Shown piece after piece: positions 36,578 through 46,995 of a stretch of 64,000 nt of DNA (its first letter is position 1; every line of letters begins with the position of its first letter). A model generated the notes under the pieces. That model saw only the letters and a program-made list of their open reading frames with translations. It had not been told where the DNA came from and did not search any database. The stretch spans positions 992,001 to 1,056,000 of the forward strand of contig NZ_BBXF01000005.1 in NCBI RefSeq assembly GCF_001570585.1. Reading direction: 5' to 3'. This DNA is from Herbidospora daliensis (GTDB taxonomy: Bacteria; Actinomycetota; Actinomycetes; Streptosporangiales; Streptosporangiaceae). The position numbers and the translations under genes were made by a program.

Positions 36578-37501
36578 TCAGGCGATCAGGGAGTCGATCG
36601 CCACGGCCAGGAACAGCAGCGCCAGGTAGATGTTCGACCAGTGGAAGAACCGCATCGGGCGCAGGTCGACGCCGGTCTTGCCCGCCTTGAGGCGGTGACG
36701 CAGGGCGTACACCTCGAACAGGCAGGCGGCGCCCAGCACGGCCGCGACGGCGGGGTAGAACAGGGAGGTCCCGGCCACCGGCCAGAGCAGCAGCGAGCAG
36801 ACCACGGTCGCCCACGTGTACCAGATGACCTGCTTCACGACCGTGGCCTCGGAGGCCACCGTCGGGAGCATCGGCACCTTCGCGGCGGCGTAGTCCTCGC
36901 GGTAGCGCATCGCCAGGGTCCAGGTGTGCGGCGGCGTCCAGAAGAACACCACGCCGAACAGCACGACCGGGGCCCACGACATGCCGCCGGTGATGCCGGC
37001 CCAGCCGATGAGCACGGGCATGCACCCGGCGATTCCGCCCCAGACGATGTTCTGCGACGTGCGCCGCTTCAGGAACATCGAATAGACCAGGACGTAGAAG
37101 AGGATCGCCCCCAAGGACAGGGCGGCGGCCAGCCAGTTGACGGTCAGGCCGAGGCCCAGCGTGGAAGCCGCGCCCAAAATCACGCCAAAAGTGAGCGCGC
37201 CCCTCGGGGACACCGTGTGGCGGGCCAGCGGGCGGCGCCGGGTGCGGCGCATCACCTCGTCGATGTCGCGGTCGATGTAGCAGTTCAGCGCGTTGGCGCT
37301 GCCCGCCGACAGGGTGCCGAACACCATGGTGTTGATCGCCAGCCACAGATCGGGAAGGCCCTTGGCGGCGAGGAACATGACCGGCAGCGTGGTGATCAGG
37401 AGCAGCTCGATGATCCGCGGCTTGGTCAGCGCCACATAGGCCCGGATGACCTCGCCGGCGCCGCGGCGAACCGCGGCGGGGGCCATCGCTTCGTTCTTCA
37501 T
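36578..37501 (-). CDS. ctaB: Heme O synthase (protoheme IX farnesyltransferase)
   Basis: A 307-residue UbiA-family prenyltransferase with about eight to nine membrane helices. The prenyl-diphosphate sites are [15 protein letters not shown] (first Asp motif) and the [11 protein letters not shown] loop. It adds farnesyl to heme B, giving heme O for CtaA. ATG 37501 is used; ATG 37486 is possible. It is divergent from transketolase across 257 bp, an arrangement common in actinomycetes. Confidence 0.95.
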   Translation of the reverse strand: MKNEAMAPAAVRRGAGEVIRAYVALTKPRIIELLLITTLPVMFLAAKGLPDLWLAINTMVFGTLSAGSANALNCYIDRDIDEVMRRTRRRPLARHTVSPRGALTFGVILGAASTLGLGLTVNWLAAALSLGAILFYVLVYSMFLKRRTSQNIVWGGIAGCMPVLIGWAGITGGMSWAPVVLFGVVFFWTPPHTWTLAMRYREDYAAAKVPMLPTVASEATVVKQVIWYTWATVVCSLLLWPVAGTSLFYPAVAAVLGAACLFEVYALRHRLKAGKTGVDLRPMRFFHWSNIYLALLFLAVAIDSLIA

Positions 37502-37696
37502 GAGCACCGTCAAGGCGCTTCCAGCACGTGCGGGGTCAACGCGTAACCTCGGGATTAGAGCGGGATCTCCGGGCAAGCAGCCGGAACTAGGGAAATCACT
37601 GTAGTGGGACGGGCCCGTGGTCCCTGAATCGGGGCTGCTCACCCACCCCCTGATCGTTTGGGGGGTGCCTACCAGACGGTACGCATCCGCACCCGT

Positions 37697-37702
37697 TAGG
37701 GT
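37697..37702 (+). promoter_or_regulatory. Probable -10 box of the pentose-phosphate operon
   Basis: TAGGGT, 56 nt before the tkt GTG start. The same hexamer is found at gap and rbpA. A GC-rich hairpin (CACCCCC / GGGGGTG, 37644-37667) lies just upstream. Confidence 0.4.
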
Positions 37703-37758
37703 CCCGTGTGGGCGGGAACGCCTGAACCGCGTGAGTGAAACAAGAGGGGATCGAGCGA

Positions 37759-39861
37759 GTGAGCAGTGCTGGTCTTGAGTGGAGCGACCTCGATCGGCAG
37801 GCCGTCGACGTGGTGCGCGCCCTGGCGATGGACGCTGTCGAGAAGGCGGGCTCGGGACACCCCGGTACGGCGATGAGCCTGGCCCCCGCCGCCTACCTGC
37901 TGTTCCAGAAGACGATGCGACACGACCCCACCGATTCCCACTGGGTGGGTCGTGACCGATTTGTACTGTCCTGTGGCCATTCGAGCCTGACACTGTACAT
38001 CCAGCTGTACCTGTCCGGATACGGCCTGAGCCTCGACGACATCAAGGCCCTGCGCACCTGGGACAGCCTGACCCCCGGTCACCCCGAGCACGGCCACACG
38101 CTCGGCGTCGAGACCACCACCGGCCCGCTGGGCCAGGGCATCGGCAACGCCGTGGGCATGGCCATGGCCGCCCGCCGCGAGCGGGGCCTCTACGACCCCG
38201 ACGCCGCCCCCGGCACCTCGCCCTTCGACCACCACATCTGGTGCGTGGCCTCCGAGGGCGACATCGAAGAGGGCATCAGCCACGAGGTCAGCGCCCTGGC
38301 CGGCCACCAGCGCCTGGGCAACCTGACCGTGGTCTTCGACTCCAACCACATCTCGATCGAGGACGACACCCAGATCGCCCTCTCCGAGGACGTGGTGGCC
38401 CGCTACGCCGCCTACGGCTGGCACACCCAGACCGTCGACTGGACCCAGACCGGCGACTACGTGGAGGACGTCGCCGCCCTCCACGCCGCTCTGGAGGCCG
38501 CCCGCGCCGAGACCGACCGGCCCTCGTTCATCCGGCTGCGCACGATCATCGGCTGGCCGGCCCCGAACAAGCAGAACACCGGCAAGATCCACGGCTCGGC
38601 GCTGGGCGCCGACGAGATCGCCGCCACCAAGAAGGTCCTCGGCATGGACCCGAACGAGTCGTTCGTCGTGCCCGAGGCCGTGCTGGAGCACGCCCGCGGC
38701 GTCGTCGAGCGCGGCCGGGCCGCCCACGCCGAATGGGACAAGGGCTACCAGGAGTGGCGCGCCGCCAACCCCGAGCGGGCCGCCCTGCTCGACCGCCTGA
38801 GCGCCAAGGAACTGCCCATCGGCTGGACCGAGGCGCTGCCGACCTTCGAGGCCGGCGGTTCGATGGCCACCCGCAAGGCGTCGGGCGAGGTGCTGAGCGC
38901 CCTGGCGCCGGTGCTGCCCGAGCTGTGGGGCGGTTCGGCCGACCTGGCCGAGTCGAACAACACCACGATGAAGGGCGAGCCGTCGTTCATCCCCGAGGAG
39001 TTCCAGACCAAGGAGTTCCCCGGCGGGCCCTACGGCCGCACCCTCCACTTCGGCATCCGCGAGCACGGCATGGGCGCGATCCTCAACGGCATCGCCCTGC
39101 ACGGCGGCACCCGCCCCTACGGCGGCACCTTCCTGGTCTTCAGCGACTACATGCGCCCCGCGGTGCGCCTGGCCGCGCTGATGAAGCTGCCGGTCACCTA
39201 CGTCTGGACGCACGACTCCATCGGCCTCGGCGAAGACGGCCCGACCCACCAGCCGGTCGAGCACCTGTGGGCGCTGCGCGCCATCCCGGGCCTCGACGTC
39301 GTCCGCCCGGCCGACGCCAACGAGACCGCCGCCGTCTGGCGCATCATCATGGAGCACAACGACCGTCCCGCCGCGCTCGCGCTGACCAGGCAGAACCTGC
39401 CGGTCTACGCCGGCACCGCCGACGCGAGCAAGGTCGCCAAGGGCGGCTACGTGCTTGAAGACGCCTCGAACGGGCAGCCGAAGGTGGTCATCATCGGCAC
39501 CGGCTCCGAGGTCGAGATCGCTCTCGGCGCCCGCAAGAGCCTGGAGGAGCAGGGCATCCCGACGCGCGTCGTCTCGATGCCGTGCGTCGAGTGGTTCCAC
39601 GCGCAGGACGCCGCCTACCGGCAGGAGGTCCTGCCACCGAATGTTCACGCGAGGGTCGCCGTGGAGGCGGGAATCGCGCTGGGCTGGCGTGAGTTCGTAG
39701 GAGACGATGGCGTCGTGGTGGGCCTGGAGCACTTCGGCGCCTCGGCCCCCTACAAGACCCTCTACGAGCAGTTCGGCCTCACGGCGGAGCGCGTGGCCGC
39801 GGCGGCGAAGGCCTCGCTCGCCAAGACCGGCGCCGACAAGGGCGAGACGACGGGAAACTGA
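37759..39861 (+). CDS. tkt: Transketolase
   Basis: A 700-residue thiamine-diphosphate enzyme moving two-carbon units in the pentose-phosphate pathway. It has the N-terminal [19 protein letters not shown] motif, the cofactor segment [10 protein letters not shown], and the [16 protein letters not shown] motif of the pyrimidine domain. GTG 37759 was chosen because AGAGGGG lies 9 nt upstream; GTG 37735 would add eight residues. It is the first gene of tkt-tal-pgi-zwf-opcA, with 2-nt spacing to tal. Confidence 0.97.
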   Translation: MSSAGLEWSDLDRQAVDVVRALAMDAVEKAGSGHPGTAMSLAPAAYLLFQKTMRHDPTDSHWVGRDRFVLSCGHSSLTLYIQLYLSGYGLSLDDIKALRTWDSLTPGHPEHGHTLGVETTTGPLGQGIGNAVGMAMAARRERGLYDPDAAPGTSPFDHHIWCVASEGDIEEGISHEVSALAGHQRLGNLTVVFDSNHISIEDDTQIALSEDVVARYAAYGWHTQTVDWTQTGDYVEDVAALHAALEAARAETDRPSFIRLRTIIGWPAPNKQNTGKIHGSALGADEIAATKKVLGMDPNESFVVPEAVLEHARGVVERGRAAHAEWDKGYQEWRAANPERAALLDRLSAKELPIGWTEALPTFEAGGSMATRKASGEVLSALAPVLPELWGGSADLAESNNTTMKGEPSFIPEEFQTKEFPGGPYGRTLHFGIREHGMGAILNGIALHGGTRPYGGTFLVFSDYMRPAVRLAALMKLPVTYVWTHDSIGLGEDGPTHQPVEHLWALRAIPGLDVVRPADANETAAVWRIIMEHNDRPAALALTRQNLPVYAGTADASKVAKGGYVLEDASNGQPKVVIIGTGSEVEIALGARKSLEEQGIPTRVVSMPCVEWFHAQDAAYRQEVLPPNVHARVAVEAGIALGWREFVGDDGVVVGLEHFGASAPYKTLYEQFGLTAERVAAAAKASLAKTGADKGETTGN

Positions 39862-39863
39862 AT

Positions 39864-40970
39864 ATGAGTGAGAACCTCTCCAAGCTGACCAAGTTCGGCG
39901 TGTCGATCTGGCTCGACGACATCAGCCGCGAGCGTCTGCGCACCGGCAACCTCGCGGCGCTGATCCGCGAGAAGAACGTGACCGGTGTCACGTCCAACCC
40001 GACGATCTTCGCGTCCGCGCTGAGCAAGGGCGACGCCTACGACACCCAGCTCCACGACCTGGCGGTCCGCAAGGTCTCGGTCGACGAGGCCGTGCGCGCG
40101 ATCACCACGTTCGACATCCGCTGGGCCGCCGACGTGCTGCGCCCGGTCTTCGACGCCACCTCCGGCGTCGACGGCCGCGTGTCGATCGAGGTCGACCCCC
40201 GCCTGGCCCGCGAGACCGAGGCGACCATCGCCGAGGCCCGCGCCCTGTGGTGGCTCGTCGACCGCGAGAACCTGTTCATCAAGATCCCGGCGACCGTCGA
40301 GGGCCTGCCCGCGATCACCGCGGCCATCGCCGAGGGCATCAGCGTCAACGTCACGCTGATCTTCTCCCTCGAGCGCTACCGCGCGGTCATGGACGCCTGG
40401 CTCGACGGCCTGGAGCAGGCCAAGGCCAAGGGCCTCGACCTGTCCAAGATCGAGTCGGTGGCGTCGTTCTTCGTCAGCCGTGTCGACTCCGAGATCGACG
40501 CCCGGCTCGACAAGATCGGCACTCCCGAGGCGCTGGAGCTCAAGGGCAAGGCCGCCGTCGCCAACGCGCGCCTGGCGTACGCCGCCTTCGAGGAGATCGT
40601 CAACACCCCGCGCTGGCAGGAGCTTCGCGCGGCCGGGGCGCGTCCCCAGCGCCCGCTGTGGGCCTCCACGGGCACCAAGAGCCCCGACTACCCCGACACC
40701 CTCTACGTCGACGAGCTCGTCACCGCCGGCACCGTCAACACGATGCCGGAGAAGACGCTGAACGCCGTGGCCGACCACGGCCGTATCTCGGGCGACACGA
40801 TCCGCCCGTTCTACGAGGCCGCCTGGAACGCCATGGCCGCCCTGAAGAACGTCGGCATCGACTACGACGACGTCGTGAAGGCGCTCGAGGACGAAGGCGT
40901 CGACAAGTTCGCCGTCTCGTGGAACGAACTGCTGGAGACCGTCACCACCGAGCTGGGGAAGGCCCGATAA
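39864..40970 (+). CDS. tal: Transaldolase
   Basis: A 368-residue class I aldolase of the large actinobacterial transaldolase group. The Schiff-base lysine is in LFIKIPAT, and [13 protein letters not shown] follows. It transfers dihydroxyacetone units between sedoheptulose 7-phosphate and glyceraldehyde 3-phosphate. It starts 2 nt after tkt, and pgi follows after 3 nt. Confidence 0.97.
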   Translation: MSENLSKLTKFGVSIWLDDISRERLRTGNLAALIREKNVTGVTSNPTIFASALSKGDAYDTQLHDLAVRKVSVDEAVRAITTFDIRWAADVLRPVFDATSGVDGRVSIEVDPRLARETEATIAEARALWWLVDRENLFIKIPATVEGLPAITAAIAEGISVNVTLIFSLERYRAVMDAWLDGLEQAKAKGLDLSKIESVASFFVSRVDSEIDARLDKIGTPEALELKGKAAVANARLAYAAFEEIVNTPRWQELRAAGARPQRPLWASTGTKSPDYPDTLYVDELVTAGTVNTMPEKTLNAVADHGRISGDTIRPFYEAAWNAMAALKNVGIDYDDVVKALEDEGVDKFAVSWNELLETVTTELGKAR

Positions 40971-40973
40971 CTC

Positions 40974-42584
40974 ATGGCGGTAGAGGTGACCCTGGGTCCC
41001 GTGGCCGAAGCCGCGGCGGCCGTCAAGGACAAGCTGGTCGCCGAGGGCGTGCCGGCCGCGCTCGCGGCGGGCGACTCGACCCTCTGGGGGCCCGAGGCGC
41101 AGACCGAGGCGGCGATCCGCCTCGGCTGGCTGACCCTGCCCACCACCAGCCGGGAGCTGCTTCCCGAGCTGACCAAACTGGTGGAGCGGGTGCGGGCCGA
41201 AGGGCTCGACCACGTCGTGCTGGCCGGCATGGGCGGCTCGTCGCTGGCGCCGGAGGTCATCTGCGCGACCGAGGACGTGCCGCTGACCGTGCTCGACACC
41301 ACCGACCCCGGCCAGGTGCTGCGCGCCCTGGGCGACCGGCTGGAGAACACGGTCGTGGTGGTCGCGTCGAAGAGCGGCGGCACCGTCGAGACCGACAGCC
41401 ACCGCCGGATCTACGAGAAGGCCTTCCGTGACGCCGGCATCGACCCGGCCGAGCGGATCGTCGTCGTGACCGACCCGGGTTCACCTCTCGAGAAGTCCGC
41501 CACCGAGGCGGGTTACCAGGTCTTCCTGGCCGACCCGAACGTCGGCGGGCGCTACAGCGCGCTCAGCGCGTTCGGCCTGGTGCCGAGCGCGCTGGCCGGC
41601 GCCGACGTCGGCAGGCTGCTCGACGACGCCGCCGAGATCGCCGCGCTGCTGGGCCAGAACGAGGGCAACCCGGGTCTCGACCTGGGCGCCCTGCTGGGGG
41701 CCCAGGCGCTGGGCGGGCGCGACAAGCTCATCCTGCGCGACGCGCTGACCGACATCGCCGGGCTGCCCGACTGGATCGAGCAGCTCATCGCCGAGTCGAC
41801 CGGCAAGTCCGGCAAGGGCATCCTGCCCGTCGTCGGCGCCGACTCGGCCGAGGGCCACGACCAGTTCGCGGTCGACATCGGCCCCGAGGGCGACGTCCGC
41901 GTCGACGGCCCGCTGGGCGCGCAGTTCCTGGTCTGGGAGTACGCCACCGCGATCGCCGGCCGGGTGCTCGAGATCGACCCCTTCAACCAGCCCAACGTGG
42001 CCGAGTCGAAGGAGAACACCAGCAAGATCCTCTCGTCCGCCCCGCAGGTCGGCGCCCCGGCGCTGGTCGACGGCCCGGTCGAGATCTACGGCGAGGTCGG
42101 CGACTCGCGCAACCTGGCCGACGTGCTGACCCTGCTGCTGCGGGAGATCCCCTCCGACGGCTACCTGGCGATCATGGCCTACCTCGACCGCGAGGCCGCC
42201 TTCGACGCCGCGGTGCTCGGCGGGGCCGACTTCGAGCAGACCACCGAGGCGTGGGCCAGGGCCGACGTCGCGACGCTGCGCAACCTGCTCGACTACCGCA
42301 CCGAGCGGGCCGTCACCTTCGGGTGGGGCCCGCGCTTCCTGCACTCGACCGGCCAGTACCACAAGGGCGGCCCGCAGGTCGGCGTGTTCCTGCAGATCAC
42401 CGGCGCCAATGGCGACGACGTGGAGGTCCCGGGCAAGCCCTACGGCCTGGCCGAGCTCCAGTTCGCGCAGGCGCTGGGCGACCTGGGGGCGCTCCAGTCC
42501 CGGGGTCGTCCGACCGTGCGGCTCCACCTCACCGACCGGCGGGCGGGCGTCGCCCATCTGCTGGCGGTGGCGGAGGAGCTCTGA
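40974..42584 (+). CDS. pgi: Glucose-6-phosphate isomerase-like protein
   Basis: A 536-residue SIS-domain protein with the AGMGGSSLAPEV phosphate loop and VVASKSGGTVET, both typical of glucose-6-phosphate isomerases found in actinobacterial tkt-zwf operons, and a C-terminal segment (LHSTGQYHKGGP) also seen in bifunctional transaldolase/isomerases. It interconverts glucose 6-phosphate and fructose 6-phosphate. It replaces the separate pgi locus in this operon context. Confidence 0.9.
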   Translation: MAVEVTLGPVAEAAAAVKDKLVAEGVPAALAAGDSTLWGPEAQTEAAIRLGWLTLPTTSRELLPELTKLVERVRAEGLDHVVLAGMGGSSLAPEVICATEDVPLTVLDTTDPGQVLRALGDRLENTVVVVASKSGGTVETDSHRRIYEKAFRDAGIDPAERIVVVTDPGSPLEKSATEAGYQVFLADPNVGGRYSALSAFGLVPSALAGADVGRLLDDAAEIAALLGQNEGNPGLDLGALLGAQALGGRDKLILRDALTDIAGLPDWIEQLIAESTGKSGKGILPVVGADSAEGHDQFAVDIGPEGDVRVDGPLGAQFLVWEYATAIAGRVLEIDPFNQPNVAESKENTSKILSSAPQVGAPALVDGPVEIYGEVGDSRNLADVLTLLLREIPSDGYLAIMAYLDREAAFDAAVLGGADFEQTTEAWARADVATLRNLLDYRTERAVTFGWGPRFLHSTGQYHKGGPQVGVFLQITGANGDDVEVPGKPYGLAELQFAQALGDLGALQSRGRPTVRLHLTDRRAGVAHLLAVAEEL

Positions 42585-42637
42585 CCCGATGAGAGCGCAT
42601 GAGATCAAAACGGAGCCGTCGTACAGGAGGGCGCCGA

Positions 42638-44248
42638 ATGATGTCTGACAACGAGCCCGCCGCGCTCGCGGAGGAGACGCAGGTCGCCACCGCGGCCGTC
42701 GCGGCGGTGGCGACCAACGAGGAGACCATCGCCGCCAACCCGCTGCGCGACCCCAGAGACAAGCGGCTGCCCCGGGTGGCGGGGCCGTGCGTCCTGGTGC
42801 TGTTCGGCGTGACCGGCGACCTGGCCAAGCGCAAGCTGCTGCCGGCGATCTACGACCTGGGCAACCGCGGCCTGCTGCCGCCGGGCTTCTCCCTGGTCGG
42901 CTTCGCCCGCCGCGACTGGGCGCACGAGGACTTCGCCGCCGTCACCTACGACGCGGTCAAGGAGCACGCCCGGACCCCGTTCCGTGAGGAGGTCTGGAAG
43001 CAGATCTCCGAGGGCATCCACTTCTGCCCCGGCGAGTTCCACGACGACGGCGCGTTCGACTGCCTGGCGATGATGCTGAAGGAGATCGACGAGACCCGGG
43101 GCACGGGCGGCAACTACGCCTTCTACCTGTCGGTCCCGCCGAAGTTCTTCCCGACCGTCGTCGAGCAGCTCAAGCGCACCGGCCTGGCGCAGCACCCCGA
43201 CGGGTCGTGGCGCCGCGTGGTGATCGAGAAGCCGTTCGGCCACGACCTGGCCAGCGCGCAGGACCTCAACCGGATCACCAGCGCGGTCTTCCCGGAGAGC
43301 TCGGTCTTCCGGATCGACCACTACCTGGGCAAGGAGACGGTCCAGAACATCCTGGCCCTGCGCTTCGCCAACAACCTCTACGAGCCCATCTGGAACCGCA
43401 GCTTCGTCGACCACGTGCAGATCACGATGGCCGAGGACATCGGCATCGGTTCGCGGGCGGGCTACTACGACGGCATCGGCGCGGCCCGCGACGTCATCCA
43501 GAACCACCTGCTCCAGCTCCTGGCGCTGGTCGCGATGGAGGACCCGACGTCCTTCGACGCCAACTCGCTGCGCCGCGAGAAGGAGAAGGTCCTCAAGGCG
43601 GTCAGGCTGCCCGACGACCTGGCGACCGGCGCGATCCGGGGCCAGTACACCGCGGGCTGGCAGGGTGGTGACAAGGTCATCGGCTACCTCGAGGAAGACG
43701 GCATCCCGAAGGACTCGCTGACCGACACCTACGCCGCCATCAAGCTCGAGGTGGCCAACCGGCGCTGGGCCGGGGTGCCGTTCTACCTGCGCGCGGGCAA
43801 GCGCCTGGGCCGCCGGGTGACCGAGGTCGCCGTGGTGTTCCAGCGGGCGCCGCACCTGCCGTTCAGCAAGGACGACACCGAGATCCTGGGCCAGAACGCC
43901 CTGGTGATCCGCGTCCAGCCCGACGAGGGCATCACGGTGCGGTTCGGGTCGAAGGTGCCCGGCACGGCCATGGAGGTCCGCGACGTGTCCATGGACTTCG
44001 CCTACGGCGAGTCGTTCATGGAGAGCAGCCCGGAGGCGTACGAGCGGCTGCTGCTCGACGTGCTGATCGGCGACCCGCCGCTGTTCCCGCACCAGCGGGA
44101 GGTGGAGCTGTCGTGGCAGATCCTCGACCCGATCGAGGAGTACTGGGCCACCCACGGCCGTCCCGAGGGCTACCCGGCCGGCACGTGGGGTCCCGCGGGC
44201 GCCGACGAGATGCTCGCCCGCGACGGGCGTGTCTGGAGGCGGCTGTGA
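42638..44248 (+). CDS. zwf: Glucose-6-phosphate 1-dehydrogenase
   Basis: A 536-residue enzyme making NADPH and 6-phosphogluconolactone. The NADP fingerprint is [16 protein letters not shown], and the active-site RIDHYLGKE carries the catalytic His. ATG 42638 has AGGAGG 7 nt upstream; a second ATG follows at once. The N-terminal about 45 residues are a variable Ala/Glu-rich extension. The GTGA overlap at its end couples it to opcA. Confidence 0.97.
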   Translation: MMSDNEPAALAEETQVATAAVAAVATNEETIAANPLRDPRDKRLPRVAGPCVLVLFGVTGDLAKRKLLPAIYDLGNRGLLPPGFSLVGFARRDWAHEDFAAVTYDAVKEHARTPFREEVWKQISEGIHFCPGEFHDDGAFDCLAMMLKEIDETRGTGGNYAFYLSVPPKFFPTVVEQLKRTGLAQHPDGSWRRVVIEKPFGHDLASAQDLNRITSAVFPESSVFRIDHYLGKETVQNILALRFANNLYEPIWNRSFVDHVQITMAEDIGIGSRAGYYDGIGAARDVIQNHLLQLLALVAMEDPTSFDANSLRREKEKVLKAVRLPDDLATGAIRGQYTAGWQGGDKVIGYLEEDGIPKDSLTDTYAAIKLEVANRRWAGVPFYLRAGKRLGRRVTEVAVVFQRAPHLPFSKDDTEILGQNALVIRVQPDEGITVRFGSKVPGTAMEVRDVSMDFAYGESFMESSPEAYERLLLDVLIGDPPLFPHQREVELSWQILDPIEEYWATHGRPEGYPAGTWGPAGADEMLARDGRVWRRL

Positions 44249-45150
44249 CCAGTTTCAACCTGACCGCGACCACCGCCTCGAAGATCAGCTCGGCGCTGAC
44301 CAAGCTGCGCCACCAGATGGGGGCCCCGGCCGTCGGCATGGTGCTCACGCTGGTGGTGGTCTCCGACGAGGCCGGCCAGTACGACGCGGTGCGCGCGGCC
44401 ACCGACGCGGCGCGCGAGCACCCGTCGAGGATCCTCGTGGTGATCCGGCGCGACGCCCGGGAGGCCGACCGGCTCGACGCGGAACTGCGCGTCGGCGAGT
44501 CGTCGCCCGGCGAGGTCGTCATCCTGCGCCTCTACGGCGAGCTGACCAAGCACGCCGACTCGGTGCTCAGCCCGCTGCTGCTGACCGACACCCCGGTGGT
44601 GGTCTGGTGGCCGGCCGACGGGCCGTCCGCGCCGGCGAAGGACCCGATCGGGCACCTCGCCACGCGGCGGATCGTCGACGCCCGCACCGCCCACGACGGC
44701 GCCAAGGTCATCCGGTCGCGCTGGGAGGGGTACGTCCCGGGCGACACCGACCTGGCCTGGACCCGTCTGACGCCGTGGCGTTCGCTTCTGGCGGCGGCGT
44801 TCGACCTCCCGGTCGGCCCGGTCACCGGCGGCGTCGTCGAGGCGACGGCCGGGCACCCGAGTGCCTGCCTGCTGGCGTCGTGGTTGTCCGACAAGCTCGG
44901 CACCGACATCGCCGTCGGCGAGTCGCAGGGGCCGGGCCTGACGTCCGTGCGGCTGACGCTGGCCAAGGGCGGCGAGCTGTCGCTGGTGCGCGGCGACGCG
45001 CGGCTGGCGACCCTGTCGCGGCCGGGGCAGCCTGACCGCAACGTCGCGCTGGCCCGCCGCACCGAGTCGGAGCTGCTGGCCGAGGAGCTGCGGCGGCTCG
45101 ACCCCGACGAGATCTACGCGGGCGCGCTGAAGCATCTCGCCGGACAATAA
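44245..45150 (+). CDS. opcA: Glucose-6-phosphate dehydrogenase assembly protein OpcA
   Basis: A 301-residue OpcA protein, needed for full activity of G6PDH oligomers in actinobacteria and cyanobacteria. Family landmarks are [25 protein letters not shown] and [16 protein letters not shown]. The GTG overlaps the zwf stop. A strong terminator follows directly, so pgl is transcribed by read-through or its own promoter. Confidence 0.96.
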   Translation: MTSFNLTATTASKISSALTKLRHQMGAPAVGMVLTLVVVSDEAGQYDAVRAATDAAREHPSRILVVIRRDAREADRLDAELRVGESSPGEVVILRLYGELTKHADSVLSPLLLTDTPVVVWWPADGPSAPAKDPIGHLATRRIVDARTAHDGAKVIRSRWEGYVPGDTDLAWTRLTPWRSLLAAAFDLPVGPVTGGVVEATAGHPSACLLASWLSDKLGTDIAVGESQGPGLTSVRLTLAKGGELSLVRGDARLATLSRPGQPDRNVALARRTESELLAEELRRLDPDEIYAGALKHLAGQ

Positions 45151-45158
45151 GATCGTCG

Positions 45159-45196
45159 ACCGCCCGTCTCCCCTTCGGGAGACGGGCGGTTTCTCT
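45159..45196 (+). terminator. Strong intrinsic terminator between opcA and pgl
   Basis: ACCGCCCGTCTCCC-CTTC-GGGAGACGGGCGGT, a 14-bp perfect stem with a UUCG-like loop, followed by TTCTCTTTT. Confidence 0.9.
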
Positions 45197-45213
45197 TTTA
45201 TCGGAGGTACGTC

Positions 45214-45939
45214 ATGAGCGCAGTCCCCTTCGTCGTGGTCCACCGGGACCCGGGCGTCCTGGCCCAGGCCGTGGCCGCCCGGCTGATCACCCGGCTGGCC
45301 GACGTGCAGGCGGAACGGGGGACGGCCTCGGTCGTGCTGACCGGCGGGACGATCGGCATCGCCTCTCTGGCCGCCGTGGCCGCCTCCCCGGCCCGCGACG
45401 CGGTCGACTGGAGCGCCGTGGACGTCTGGTGGGGCGACGAGCGGTTCGTCCCGGCCGGCTCCCCCGACCGCAACGTGAAGCAGGCCCGCGAGGCCCTGCT
45501 CGACGTGCTCGACCTCGACCCGGCGCGGGTGCACCCGATGCCCGCCTCGGACACCGGCCTGTCGGCCGAGGAGGCCGCCGACCGCTACGCGGCGGCGCTG
45601 GGCTCCGGGGTGGCGTTCGACGTGCTGATGCTGGGCATGGGCCCCGACTCCCACGTGGCCTCGCTGTTCCCGGAACACCCCGCCCTGCACGTGGACGACC
45701 GGCAGGTCGTGGCCGTGCACGACTCCCCCAAGCCGCCGCCCACGCGGGTGTCGCTGACCTTCCCGGCCATCCAGGCGGCCCGCGAGGTGTGGGTGATCGC
45801 CTCAGGCGCGGAGAAGGCGGCCGCGGTGCGGGTCGGCCTGACGTGCGACCAGCTCTCGGCCCCGGCGGCGGGCGCCCGGGGGCGGGAGCGCACGCTGTTC
45901 CTGATCGACCGGGCGGCCTCGGCCGAGATCCCCGGGTAA
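45214..45939 (+). CDS. pgl: 6-phosphogluconolactonase
   Basis: A 241-residue enzyme that hydrolyses 6-phosphogluconolactone, the product of Zwf. The family motifs are VVLTGGTIGI, WWGDERFVP and MGPDSHVASLFP. ATG 45214 has GGAGG 6 nt upstream. The gene follows the operon terminator by only 17 nt, with no obvious promoter. Confidence 0.96.
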   Translation: MSAVPFVVVHRDPGVLAQAVAARLITRLADVQAERGTASVVLTGGTIGIASLAAVAASPARDAVDWSAVDVWWGDERFVPAGSPDRNVKQAREALLDVLDLDPARVHPMPASDTGLSAEEAADRYAAALGSGVAFDVLMLGMGPDSHVASLFPEHPALHVDDRQVVAVHDSPKPPPTRVSLTFPAIQAAREVWVIASGAEKAAAVRVGLTCDQLSAPAAGARGRERTLFLIDRAASAEIPG

Positions 45940-45971
45940 AGCCGGGTTTTACGCGGGCGCTGCCGCCGCTT

Positions 45972-45992
45972 GGCCGGGCCCGGAGCCCGGCC
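45972..45992. terminator. GC hairpin downstream of pgl
   Basis: GGCCGGGC-CCGGA-GCCCGGCC: 8-bp perfect stem, no T-run. It may terminate or slow transcription after pgl. Confidence 0.4.
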
Positions 45993-46090
45993 TTGCGGGC
46001 AGACGGCCCCTCCCGGCGCCTCCTGGCCCGGCCTTGCCCCGCCTTTACCGGCCCGCCCCGGAGGCCCCGAACCCCTCTGTGACCTGGGGA

Positions 46091-46096
46091 TAGTGT
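46091..46096 (+). promoter_or_regulatory. Probable -10 box of the dioxygenase gene (leaderless)
   Basis: TAGTGT, 7 nt, then ATG 46104; no SD. Confidence 0.5.
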
Positions 46097-46103
46097 CGAA
46101 AGT

Positions 46104-46994
46104 ATGTCGATCGACCTGTCCGAGGACACCATCACCAAAGAGGTGCAGAGCACCTTCGACGGATGCCGCGACCAGCGCACCCGCGAGTTGTTCGTCGAGC
46201 TGGTCCGGCACCTGCACGACTTCGCCCGCGAGACGCGCCTCACCGGCGACGAGTGGTTCACCGCGATGGACTTCCTGGCCCGCGTCGGCGCGGTCACCAC
46301 GCCCGCGCGCCAGGAGTACGTCCTGCTGTCGGACATCCTCGGGCTGAGCGTCCTGGTCGACCTGATCAACGAGCACCACGGGCCGCACGCCACCGACGGC
46401 ACCCTGCTCGGCCCCTTCTTCGTCGAGGGGCGGCCGAGCGCGGCCAACGGCTCCGACATCTCCGGCGGGGTGCCGGGCACGCCGATGTTCGTCACCGGCC
46501 GGGTCGTCGGCCCTGATGGGGAGCCCGTCGCGGGTGTGAGGGTCGACACCTGGCACAGCGACGGCGAGGGGCACTACGACGTCCAGCAGGAGGAGCGGCT
46601 GCACGGCCGCCCGGCCATGCGCGCGCTGCTGACCACCGACGACGACGGCCGCTTCTGGTACCGGTCGATCGCGCCGCGCTTCTACCCGGTGCCGGTCGAC
46701 GGGCCGTGCGGGGAGATCATGCGCGCCGCCGACCGCTCGCCCATGCGGCCGGAGCACGTCCACTTCCGGCTGCACGCCGACGGCTACCAGCCGCTGATCA
46801 CCATGTTGTTCCGCCGCGACGACGACTACCTCGAACACGACGCCGTCTTCGCGGTGAAGCGGTCGCTGGTGGCCGACTTCGTCCGGCACGAATCCGGCAC
46901 CGCCCCCGACGGCACCGAGGTGGGCGAGCCGTTCGAGACGCTCGACTGGACGTTCACGCTCAGCAGGAGCCGGCCGCCGGAGAGGAGGGCGTGA
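46104..46994 (+). CDS. Intradiol ring-cleavage dioxygenase (hydroxyquinol/catechol 1,2-dioxygenase type)
   Basis: A 296-residue non-heme Fe(III) enzyme. An N-terminal helical dimerisation part (about 1-100) precedes the beta-sandwich with iron ligands Tyr (GEGHYDVQ), Tyr (RFYPVPVDGP), and two His (PEHVHFRLH). LLGPFFVEG is typical of the hydroxyquinol 1,2-dioxygenase branch. It cleaves between adjacent ring hydroxyls. No muconate or maleylacetate gene is next to it; only an MDR oxidoreductase follows, 1 nt away. Confidence 0.9.
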   Translation: MSIDLSEDTITKEVQSTFDGCRDQRTRELFVELVRHLHDFARETRLTGDEWFTAMDFLARVGAVTTPARQEYVLLSDILGLSVLVDLINEHHGPHATDGTLLGPFFVEGRPSAANGSDISGGVPGTPMFVTGRVVGPDGEPVAGVRVDTWHSDGEGHYDVQQEERLHGRPAMRALLTTDDDGRFWYRSIAPRFYPVPVDGPCGEIMRAADRSPMRPEHVHFRLHADGYQPLITMLFRRDDDYLEHDAVFAVKRSLVADFVRHESGTAPDGTEVGEPFETLDWTFTLSRSRPPERRA

Positions 46995-46995
46995 C

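Noticed and set aside
37696-39732. 678-residue frame antisense to transketolase
   Set aside because: Antisense shadow; no family resemblance and no ribosome site.
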